Source: Motilimonas sp. E26 (GTDB lineage: Bacteria > Pseudomonadota > Gammaproteobacteria > Enterobacterales > CBDFNC01). From it: a stretch of DNA of 64,000 bases. Below, piece after piece: positions 45,356 through 52,593 of this stretch. Every line of letters starts with the position of its first letter. Positions within the stretch are counted from its first letter, which is position 1. The translations under genes and the position numbers were made by a program. The stretch is from assembly GCF_021278025.1 (NCBI RefSeq), contig NZ_JAIBHJ010000001.1, forward strand, positions 268,790 through 332,789, given 5' to 3'. The notes beneath the pieces are model-generated. The model did not search any database. It had not been told where the DNA came from and was given only the letters and a program-made list of their open reading frames with translations.

Positions 45356-46066
45356 TTACTTACTGCTATCGGATAGTGTTTTGGTAATTAACTGTTTTAG
45401 CGATGTTTCATCGCCACTAGATGCTTTATTAATTGATTCGTAATAATCCTTTGAAGCAGGATTAAACTCAATATGTTTTTCAAACAAATAGGATAACTGC
45501 TCTCCAAGTAGCCTTCTACCTAGCCTTCCATTACCATCTATAAAAGGATGAATAATCATTAGATATGTATGAAATCTTGATGCTAATTCGACTTTCGATT
45601 TTTCATTTAGCTTACTACTTGATTTAACCCATTTATTCCACATTTTGATATTTTTTTCTAAGGCTAAATCTATTTCTTTTTTATATAGAGTTTTTGACTC
45701 TTTCACTTCAGAGCCGATTTGACTGCTATCACTCATTACAGTACCAATTTCTAATTCAGGATTAGAAATTTTGTTCTGCGGCATAATGATAACTACATCA
45801 GAGTCTCTATATACACCAGACTGAAAACCACTATTTCTAAACATTACCTCATGTGCATGACGAATACGTTTAGATGATAATTTACCTCCTTTCTGCAAAA
45901 TATTAGCAATATCTAGTTGTTCGTTTAAATTACTAAAGGTTTTATCGAATTCTTCAAAAAATACAGAAGGCCTATTTTCAATATATTTTAAATAAAGGTG
46001 CCGAAAAAATGGAATTGCAGCAATAGATAATATTGCTAATAAAATTTTTATTTGAAGAGGTTCCAT
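45356..46066 (-). CDS. Fic domain protein (cassette-borne, membrane-anchored)
   Basis: 236 residues with an N-terminal hydrophobic helix (about 8-25). The Fic motif is HPFIDGNGRLGRR at about 173-185, with the catalytic His173, Asp177, Asn179 and Arg181 all present, so AMP- or other nucleotide transfer is possible. A flap-like GVYR is near residue 84. No clear inhibitory (S/T)xxxE(G/N) helix is seen, so it may depend on another antitoxin or be constitutively active. No small antitoxin gene precedes it. It is bounded by attC-type core sites (46101-46107 and about 45349-45355), the structure of an integron cassette. Confidence 0.9.
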   Translation of the reverse strand: MEPLQIKILLAILSIAAIPFFRHLYLKYIENRPSVFFEEFDKTFSNLNEQLDIANILQKGGKLSSKRIRHAHEVMFRNSGFQSGVYRDSDVVIIMPQNKISNPELEIGTVMSDSSQIGSEVKESKTLYKKEIDLALEKNIKMWNKWVKSSSKLNEKSKVELASRFHTYLMIIHPFIDGNGRLGRRLLGEQLSYLFEKHIEFNPASKDYYESINKASSGDETSLKQLITKTLSDSSK

Positions 46067-46100
46067 AACATCCTTGATTTAACACCTAAATTAGAGGTAA

Positions 46101-46212
46101 ACATAACGCTTACAGCACGCGCCAAATACCGGAACTTTGTTTTTGTGCGAGTATTTTCCCGCACAAAAGCGAAGTGGAGAGTATTTGGTCGCAGTGCCTG
46201 TGATTGTTATGT
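46101..46212 (-). other. attC site (integron recombination site)
   Basis: An imperfect palindrome of 112 bp. The outer cores ACATAAC and GTTATGT are perfectly complementary. Inner boxes CCAAATAC and GTATTTGG are also complementary, and the arms between them (for example CACAGGCACTGCGA versus TACAGCACGCG) pair with unpaired extra bases. The loop holds a second hairpin (TTGTGCGGG / CTCGCACAA). This is the folded-attC design, in which the bottom strand is recombined by IntI. It lies between the lipoprotein and Fic cassettes, right at the lipoprotein's stop. Confidence 0.85.
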
Positions 46213-46509
46213 TTATTGACACTTTAAGGCCCGACCGAAGTAGGTTAAATTTGTACCCGCGGTGCCATTTGGCCCGTGCCACATTTCAATTTCTACATGG
46301 CCTGTATCATATATAGCCATATTACCACCAACAGCCTCGACGGCTTTCTGAAATTTTTCATTGATTCCAGTTTCATTTTAAGAGGTAACTTCGACAATCT
46401 GTATAAATTTGCAATCTGCGTACCCTTCGATAGCGAAGAATTCTGGCGTAGATGAGCAACCTGCAATTAGCAGAACACTTAGCAAACCTAAAAACCTAGA
46501 TAGATTCAT
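46213..46509 (-). pseudogene. Cassette-borne small lipoprotein with an in-frame stop codon
   Basis: From ATG 46509 (GGCGG upstream) the frame encodes a lipoprotein signal with lipobox IAGC, then SSTPEFFAIEGYADCKF and QIVEVTS, ending at TAA 46378-46380. In the same frame it continues NETGINEKFQKAVEAVGGNM, then HVEIEMWHGPNGTAGTNLTY, ending at TAA 46213-46215. The two parts read as one protein of 97 residues with a nonsense mutation near residue 44. A sequencing error is also possible. The GTTATGT core precedes its start (about 46521-46527) and attC follows. Confidence 0.75.
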
Positions 46510-46593
46510 GATTCCGCCGAAAACATAACAGCGTTTTATACGGAATTCCGTATAGATCCCGTACGCTACCGCGCGAAAATCGTCATTCCGCAT

Positions 46594-47184
46594 AAAATAA
46601 ATTAATAATATTCAGCCAGTTAAATGCTCTTTTGTTAACCGTAACAAGCAACACAGGGGTAAACAAAGCGAGCCTAGTATTTACCGAGACCAAATTTGGC
46701 CCCCGTAAAGGATTTGGCTGATTCATTATGTGATTATATATCAAAGCTTTAGATATAAGGTGTGAACAAAGCGAGACTTTTACAATTTATTTACCGCGCC
46801 AAAACTTGGCAAAATCAGCCAAACTCCATTACACCTGCATAAATAAACAGCACAAAAAGCAGGCGGTAGGTCATAGCTAAACCTCCATTTATCAAGTCTA
46901 TTAAAGCAAAGTTAGCCCTACTTGCTGATGGGCCACTGAGTTTGCTCGATGATAAGACACCGATTCCGGTCGGCTGGCACAACCCTATCTCACGAGTGTC
47001 AGGTATGAATGATACTCGCGCCAAAATTTGCTGTAATCGCACACTAAAACCAACAACAATCTGCTACAAGTTGTTTTTTCCATTGGGCTCGTTCATTAAT
47101 TTAGTTATAGTGAACTCAGATGTCTTGCCGTACTAACGGTGAAATAATGCTTTTGAACAGATAGTTAGCGATGCAGGATCAAGT
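46594..47184. other. 590-bp region without a convincing gene
   Basis: Contains AT-rich DNA and short repeats, including two similar stretches GTAAACAAAGCGAG (46649) and GTGAACAAAGCGAG (46761), each near a TTTACCG box (46680 and 46789). This is a degraded direct repeat of about 110 bp. A 75-codon minus-strand frame at 46815-47042 has no ribosome site or family and is not called. Confidence 0.4.
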
Positions 47185-47445
47185 ATGAAAAAAGTAAAGA
47201 ACGAAGCACAATTGCTGAAAAAAGCACTGGAAATTGGCCTTAAATACGCAGCCCAGCGCGGTTACGGTCAGTTAGATAAATATGTCACGCAAAAAGATAA
47301 AGTGGAGGTGGTTTATCGTTTGCTGGTACAAGATAAACAAATTACGCCGTTGCCTGCCGATAAAGAAGACAGCCAACAGCTTAAGCACAAGTTGATTATT
47401 TGGATCAGCAAGATGCTACCCGCTGATCACGAACTGCTCAAATAA
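47185..47445 (+). CDS. DUF5062 family protein
   Basis: 86 residues, basic and helical: NEAQLLKKALEIGLKYAAQR and ISKMLPADHELLK fit DUF5062, a small protein found in Shewanella and Vibrio relatives with no known function. The start ATG has GATCAAGT upstream, a weak ribosome site. It converges with murQ, with 3 bp between stop codons. It marks the return to core genome. Confidence 0.8.
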   Translation: MKKVKNEAQLLKKALEIGLKYAAQRGYGQLDKYVTQKDKVEVVYRLLVQDKQITPLPADKEDSQQLKHKLIIWISKMLPADHELLK

Positions 47446-47448
47446 ACG

Positions 47449-48354
47449 TTACAAACAAGGGCGAATAAAGCCTTTATTTTCAGCCAATAACGTTTTCGCA
47501 TCTGTGGCTGACAACTGAGCTAACAGCATCACAATGGCGGTTTTACAATGGCCGCCACATTGTAACAAGGCATCACTCGCCTGCTCTCTGCTACAGTCCG
47601 TTGCTGCCATCACAATGTTTTTTTGCCGTTCAACCAATTTGGCATTGGTTGCTTCTACATCCACCATTAAGTTGCCATAAACCTTGCCAATGCGGATCAT
47701 TGCGCCGGTGGTGAGCATATTCAAAATCAGCTTTTGCGCTGTACCTGCTTTCATTCTTGATGAGCCAGTTACCACCTCTGGACCAACCACTGCGCATATT
47801 TCAATGTCAGCCAATTGTGCCATGGGGCAGTCTGGATTACAGGCCACGCTGATCACTGTTGCGCCTTGCGCTTTAGCATAATCCATCGCGCCCAGCACAT
47901 AAGGGGTACGGCCACTTGCCGCAATGCCCACCAGCACGTCTTGGTCACTAAAATTAATCTGTTGTAAATCGATTCCGCCCTGCTCGCGATTATCTTCTGC
48001 GTTTTCCACTGCCGCTAAAATGGCTTGATGGCCACCCGCAATTAAACCCACCACTTGGCTTGGATCACTGCCAAAGGTTGGCGGACATTCACTGGCATCT
48101 AAAATGCCTAATCGTCCTGAGGTACCAGCGCCAACGTAGATCAACCGTCCTCCTTGTTGCAGCGCGGCGGCGATCACATCCACACTATGACTAATAGCGG
48201 GTAAAGCAGCCTCAACAGCAAGAGGCACCTTTTGGTCTTGCGCGTTAATCACTTTTAGCATGTCTAATGTGCTTAAGGTATCAATGTGCTCACTGGCAGG
48301 GTTACGACTTTCAGTAACAAGATGATTCAATTTTATTTGCATGGATTGGGCCAT
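47449..48354 (-). CDS. murQ: N-acetylmuramic acid 6-phosphate etherase
   Basis: Cleaves the lactyl ether of MurNAc-6-phosphate to GlcNAc-6-phosphate and D-lactate in peptidoglycan recycling. 301 residues, typical length. The SIS fold shows YVGAGTSGRLGILDASECPP, with the catalytic Glu89 in ASECPP, then LIAGGHQAIL and GSSRMKAGTAQKLILNM. It is 15 bp downstream of a DUF2956-like gene on the same strand. Confidence 0.97.
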   Translation of the reverse strand: MAQSMQIKLNHLVTESRNPASEHIDTLSTLDMLKVINAQDQKVPLAVEAALPAISHSVDVIAAALQQGGRLIYVGAGTSGRLGILDASECPPTFGSDPSQVVGLIAGGHQAILAAVENAEDNREQGGIDLQQINFSDQDVLVGIAASGRTPYVLGAMDYAKAQGATVISVACNPDCPMAQLADIEICAVVGPEVVTGSSRMKAGTAQKLILNMLTTGAMIRIGKVYGNLMVDVEATNAKLVERQKNIVMAATDCSREQASDALLQCGGHCKTAIVMLLAQLSATDAKTLLAENKGFIRPCL

Positions 48355-48369
48355 CGCCTTTGCAGAATA

Positions 48370-48720
48370 TTAAGGGTGAAGTAGAAAAAAGTAACCCGCA
48401 AAGCCGAGCCAACTGATCGCTAATAACAGCCAAGGTAATACGCTTTGTTTTGCCGTTGTTGGTTGTGTCGGCAATGTTTCATTACTTATGGTTGGGTTAG
48501 TCTGCTCTTGCTCAAGGGTTGATTTAGCTTGTTGTAGCTTACGCTTTTGCTTATCTAATTCACGGGCTTTTTCTTTATTGCGCTTCTTATATTCTTCAAT
48601 GCCCTTTTGAATGCCTTGTGCAATCAGTTTGGTCTGTTCTTCATGTTTTAAATACGGGAAAACTATACTAGGCGAAAACAAAAACACAACAACCTCTTGA
48701 TTTATAATGATTAAACTCAT
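48370..48720 (-). CDS. DUF2956-like protein with atypical N-terminus
   Basis: 116 residues. From EEQTKLIAQGIQKGIEEYKK onward it matches DUF2956: a Lys/Gln-rich coiled coil, a Pro/Thr-rich linker and one C-terminal helix (LPWLLLAISWLGFAGYFFL). The first 25 residues (MSLIIINQEVVVFLFSPSIV and following) are hydrophobic and unlike the basic N-terminus expected. The upstream region may have been replaced by recombination at the island edge. Function unknown. Confidence 0.6.
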   Translation of the reverse strand: MSLIIINQEVVVFLFSPSIVFPYLKHEEQTKLIAQGIQKGIEEYKKRNKEKARELDKQKRKLQQAKSTLEQEQTNPTISNETLPTQPTTAKQSVLPWLLLAISWLGFAGYFFLLHP

Positions 48721-49502
48721 TACTTTTAACTTTTTATTTTACAAAATGAATAGAAAAAGTAAAAAAATGTAACAGTCCTTTACCAATGCAAAATATTGAG
48801 CATAATTCTTTACAAAAACTCAAATCAAGGGCAATTGGTTAAGGTAATTATTCAGGTTACTTTCCCCTTTAAATCAAATCATATTTCGAGTCATTCTTAC
48901 ATGAATGGAACCAACATCGGCTTCTTCAAACAACTCTTCTACTCATACTCCATACTACATGATGTGAAAACGAAGAGAGTTAATAATTAGCAGCCAACTG
49001 ATGTTACGACTAAACCTGCGAAAATACATATAGCGTTACAATGTAATGTTAATGAACCTGAACAGAAGTAGCAATCAATGAAGGATTATCCAACTAAAAG
49101 ATACGGTTATAAATGGGAGGATTACCGATCAACTATTTGGAATCGCCAACAGCGATCAAGGCTGTGTTGACCTTGATCATTGGATCCGGCGCAGACTGAA
49201 TGTGCTACTGGCGACAATGGCGAAAACCGCGCACCAAAGTGAGAAGTTTCATCAAACTGGGGGGCAGTGAACGTCTCGCCATTGCTTGTGGTATCACCAG
49301 CAAAGGGCCCTGCAGAAGCTCGAAAACCAAAGGAATAAACATAGGTACATATAAGCAATGAGTTCCTTGCTGCTCAAGGTCTGATATCACTGAAGGACAT
49401 TTGGATTACTATTCATTACGGAAGATGAACCACCCATTGCGGACCCGCATGATGGGTGGTGTGGGGGCTAGAGGTTAGATACCTCAGGCTACCCGATTAG
49501 AT
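48721..49502. other. 780-bp region at the island edge with a mobile-element relic
   Basis: No complete gene. 49140-49258 is the inverted homologue of 40085-40185. 48796-48990 and 49080-49130 are AT-rich and show nothing. This is the likely left boundary of the defence island. Confidence 0.4.
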
Positions 49503-49937
49503 TTATTTCGACAATACTGAAACAAGACCGATTATTGAACCAATGAGACCTGTGAATATTGTAAAGTAGAAGCCGATTGCTTCTCTTTTAGACTTTTTTT
49601 CTTCTCTAACTAGCTTGCGCAATGAATAAATACCTTTTGATGTAAGGTAGGTAACAGCTCCATTTTCATCACCAAAATCAAAGCTTGTATACATTCCCTG
49701 CTCAGATTTTTCGGGCATCGGGATAAGGTACTTGTTAGCTTCACCTCGATAAAAATCAGATTTTCGATATTCAATCCATCTATCTAGTTCTTGGAGATCT
49801 TGTCCCAGAAATGACAAATGACCATTGTCATTTTGCCCTTGGTAACTTTCTCCAGTCGCTTTAAAATCCTGATGTAACTTTTGGGATGCCTTCTCTAAAT
49901 TGTACAACTCGAACCTAAACCTAAGATAACTTATCAC
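49503..49937 (-). CDS. Hypothetical membrane-associated protein after intron 3' end
   Basis: 144 residues from GTG 49937, which has TTGGAGG 5 nt upstream; ATG 49958 upstream has no ribosome site and lies at the intron junction. The N-terminal region is helical and charged (FRFELYNLEKASQKLHQDF), the middle contains LGQDLQELDRWIEYRKSDF, and the C-terminus is one transmembrane helix (FTGLIGSIIGLVSVLS). It resembles nothing I can name. Its start is about 20 bp from the 3' end of the group II intron, like the cassette genes at 34 and 38 kb. Confidence 0.65.
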   Translation of the reverse strand: MISYLRFRFELYNLEKASQKLHQDFKATGESYQGQNDNGHLSFLGQDLQELDRWIEYRKSDFYRGEANKYLIPMPEKSEQGMYTSFDFGDENGAVTYLTSKGIYSLRKLVREEKKSKREAIGFYFTIFTGLIGSIIGLVSVLSK

Positions 49938-49956
49938 CGTTGCCTCCAATAAAATC

Positions 49957-51137
49957 ATCGTGGTAGAGCGACCCATTACTGGGCCGACCCCACACAGATC
50001 CGGACGTGCGGAATTACCGCATCGAGCTTTTGGGCTCTTCAGTTATATATTCACGCGTGTAAATCAACACGCCCCTAATACCAATCTACGTGAATAAATC
50101 GCTTACTCACTCTCGGTCGCTCAATGGCACAATACATTAGCATCTTATTGAAATTAATCCAGTTATAGCTTCGCCTATTCAGCCATTTATACAAACTGTG
50201 CAGCACATAACTGTGCAGTTTATCTAGGCTGTGGCTGTTGTTTGGCAAGCCAAAGTAATTTCGGTATCCCATCAGTTTGCGTTTCAATTGTGGCATCCAA
50301 GTGTTGAGCTTGTTTGACCGCTTGGCTTTGATATATTGGTAAAACTCGCTCATGCTAGCGCGATGCTTTTCAGCGCCTGTTCGCCGCCTGAGTCGGGGCT
50401 GACCCTTCGCATCTTTTACCCAATAAAAGGCAAAGCCGAGAAACACAAATTGCCGTTTTCGACTCGGGTGAAATCGACTAAAACGTAGCAGTGAGGTTTT
50501 CTCTTCTGCCACTTCTAGGTTGAATTTCTTGAGTCGTTTTGGCAACACCTCATAAAATCGCTCCGCATCGTTGGCGTATTGAAACGCGCACACAAAATCA
50601 TCGGGGTACCGGATGAGTATCGCGCGGCCACGCATTCGTGGTTTTACTTTCTTTTCAAACCATAAGTAGAGTGCGTAATGCAGGTAGATGTTCGCCAGTA
50701 CTGGGCTAATGATGCCCCCTTTCGGCGTACCGATTTTCGGGTGTTCAAAACCCCCTTAGGGTGATTTTATGCGGGCTTTAAGCCATTGGCTGATTAAACT
50801 CAGCATGGCGTTGTCATCAATGCGTTGCTTGAGCATTTTCATCAGCCAGTCGTGGTCAAGGTTGTTGAAGAAGCCTTTGATATCGGCCTCCACAATGTAC
50901 CAATATCCTTTAAACTGAAGATTCAACGCTAAACTGTGCACCGCCTGGTGCGCGCTTTTACTCGGTCGGTAGCCATAGCTATTGGGCAAAAAGTCCGCTT
51001 CCCAGATACTTTGTAATATCTGGCTTACGCTTTGTTGCACCAACTTATCGCCCACCGTGGGTAAGCCCAGCGGTCTCTGTTTGCCATTGCTTTTGGGAAT
51101 AAAGACACGTTTGATGTCATTGGCTCGAAAGCGCGAC
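49957..51137 (-). mobile_element. Group II intron, 5'-truncated, longest copy
   Basis: The minus-strand 3' end has domain V/VI-like hairpins (GCGGAATTACCGC, GGGCCGACCCCACAC, GGTAGAGCG) and finishes CTACCACGAT. The intron-encoded reverse transcriptase/maturase gene lies just inside. The upstream (5') part of the intron is missing beyond about 51137, where the sequence changes abruptly. The shared 3' end defines the family of remnants at 34.0, 35.0 and 38.7 kb. Confidence 0.8.
50075..51137 (-). pseudogene. Group II intron-encoded reverse transcriptase/maturase, disabled
   Basis: In one frame the minus strand encodes IPKSNGKQRPLGLPTVGDKL, then FLPNSYGYRPSKSAHQAV and DIKGFFNNLDHDWL (motif A Asp), a TAA at 50756-50758, then IGTPKGGIISPVLANIYLHY and the catalytic box RYPDDFVCAF (usual YADD). 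The C-terminal maturase domain ends HVDWY near 50080. The 5' end is cut so about 55 residues are missing. Stop codon and truncation make it non-functional, although Asp-Asp remains. Confidence 0.85.
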
Positions 51138-51231
51138 TAATAATATTATGCGGCAGGTGTTAACTCATTTCTGTCCAAAAGCTTGCTAGAGATTGATCAG
51201 ACTTTATTGTCTCTTCCACAGTGTTTCATTA

Positions 51232-51768
51232 TTACTGTTGTTTTAATATTTTCGAAATGGCTCTGACATGGCTGTACAATCTTCTATGCTCTTGTTCTGC
51301 CTGATTAAAAAATGGCTTCACGCTATTTTTTTGGTCGGGATAGCGCTTGATTAAACTAGCAAATGTCTCCAGTTCACCTTCGATCATCAATAAATGGTCC
51401 TCGTGAGCTTTTTTCTCTTTTTGCAGTGAGGTAAAGAAAGATTCAGGCTCAAGTGATTTTTTTTCTGGTACCTGTTTCAGTGTTTTCTTGGACTTAAAGA
51501 GCACATTTTCAAACTGAGCAGAAGTGATATACCTGACTTCCTTGCTGTGGCTTGATTTGGTCTTTACGAGTAGCTCTTTAGACTCTAGGAATAAAACTCT
51601 GCGATAAACGTAAAGACGTGCTTCTTTGGGGCTAAACGCGTTACTCGTAGAATCCAGTAATGCATCTCGAAGCTCTGTGATAGTGAAATTGTTCACTCTT
51701 TTTACAATCAATAAGTTATAAAAAAATTCATGTAATGACACAACATTAGACATTAGATGAGTACTCAC
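51232..51768 (-). CDS. Hypothetical protein with winged-helix-like N-terminus
   Basis: 178 residues. The first 75 residues (FTITELRDALLDSTSNAFSP, then YVYRRVLFLESKELLVKTKS) look like a winged helix. The rest is a charged alpha-helical region with a probable coiled coil (QKEKKAHEDHLLMIEGELET). It is divergent from the HTH regulator at 51857 with an 88-bp gap, which contains ATACTTAGAT-type repeats (ACTTAGACAATCTAAGT, 51809-51826) that could be a shared operator. It may belong to the defence island. Confidence 0.65.
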   Translation of the reverse strand: MSTHLMSNVVSLHEFFYNLLIVKRVNNFTITELRDALLDSTSNAFSPKEARLYVYRRVLFLESKELLVKTKSSHSKEVRYITSAQFENVLFKSKKTLKQVPEKKSLEPESFFTSLQKEKKAHEDHLLMIEGELETFASLIKRYPDQKNSVKPFFNQAEQEHRRLYSHVRAISKILKQQ

Positions 51769-51808
51769 TTATTAAACTTAGGATTGCTAAGTATACAAGA
51801 TTCAGTAA

Positions 51809-51840
51809 AACTTAGACAATCTAAGTTATTCTAGGTTTAC
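51809..51840. promoter_or_regulatory. Possible operator in the divergent promoter region
   Basis: ACTTAG-ACAAT-CTAAGT is a palindrome, and GATTGCTAAG (about 51781) and CTAGGTTTAC lie nearby. It sits between divergent genes, one an HTH regulator, as expected for autoregulation. Confidence 0.45.
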
Positions 51841-51856
51841 TAATGATGAATGCCCA

Positions 51857-52183
51857 TTGCCACAAGATAGCCCTATTCCTAAACGTCTTAAAGATGCTCG
51901 CCAAAAAGCAGGCTTTACTCAAAAAGAGTTGGGGATGCGCATCGGCATGGATCAAGGCTCTGCGAGTGGTCGCATGAACCATTATGAGAAGGGGCGGCAT
52001 ACACCAGATATCAGTGTATTAAAACGGATGGCAGAAGAGCTTGATGTTCCACTTCACTATTTTTTCTGTGAAGATGATATCACAGCTGAGCTAGTTTGTT
52101 TGATTGATAAACTTCCCGAGCAAAATAAACTAGAGCTACTCAATTTATTAACTTCTCGAGCTAAACCTGAAGTAGAAAACTAG
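51857..52183 (+). CDS. XRE family HTH transcriptional regulator
   Basis: 108 residues. The helix-turn-helix reads KDARQKAGFTQKELGMRIGM, then GRMNHYEKGRHTPDISVLKR, followed by LDVPLHYFFCEDD, which is typical for Xre/Cro-type repressors. A C-terminal segment LPEQNKLELLNLL may mediate dimerisation. The start is probably TTG 51857; no ATG in frame is available. It is likely a control gene for the downstream restriction operon. Confidence 0.88.
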   Translation: MPQDSPIPKRLKDARQKAGFTQKELGMRIGMDQGSASGRMNHYEKGRHTPDISVLKRMAEELDVPLHYFFCEDDITAELVCLIDKLPEQNKLELLNLLTSRAKPEVEN

Positions 52184-52378
52184 TGTTAAGCTGAAGAGTT
52201 TGGTATTTCAAAGTCTCTTCTAAGGTTTGCCCTTATTAGTCTCGCTCCGAAGACCATTTCCTGATTTCTGCTATACAAACTCGAATAATTCAATTTAAGC
52301 TCACAAAATACGGCACCAACCTTAAAGCTGTGATATGTTTGGATTTATTTCCAAAGCTTAGTGTTTAGAGACATGACT

Positions 52379-52579
52379 ATGATTCGTTGTCATCTCGCTC
52401 GAATGATGGGTGAGCATAAAATGCGTATAGCTGATGTAGCTAGAGAAACGGGGGTCAGCCGTGCCACAGTGACCTTGCTTTACAAAGAGACCGCGCAGAA
52501 AGTTGACTTAGAGGCTCTTGAAAAAATCTGCCTGTTATTTGATTGCCAAATAGGCGATCTACTCGAGTTGAAATCATAA
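52379..52579 (+). CDS. Small XRE-type HTH regulator
   Basis: 66 residues from ATG 52379 (MIRCHLARMMGEHKMRIADV); an earlier GTG at 52361 or ATG at 52373 could add a few residues. RETGVSRATVTLLYKETAQK is a compact Cro/CI-type HTH of the YozG group, followed by LEALEKICLLFDCQIGDLL. It sits 14 bp before hsdR and is probably co-transcribed as a regulator of the operon. Confidence 0.85.
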   Translation: MIRCHLARMMGEHKMRIADVARETGVSRATVTLLYKETAQKVDLEALEKICLLFDCQIGDLLELKS

Positions 52580-52593
52580 TAATAAGGAATCTC

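Noticed and set aside
46815..47042. 75-codon minus-strand frame
   Set aside because: No ribosome site, no family and no neighbours to support it. The composition is not gene-like.
49122..49358. 78-codon minus-strand frame
   Set aside because: Contains the relic shared with 40 kb; no ribosome site and no intact family domain.
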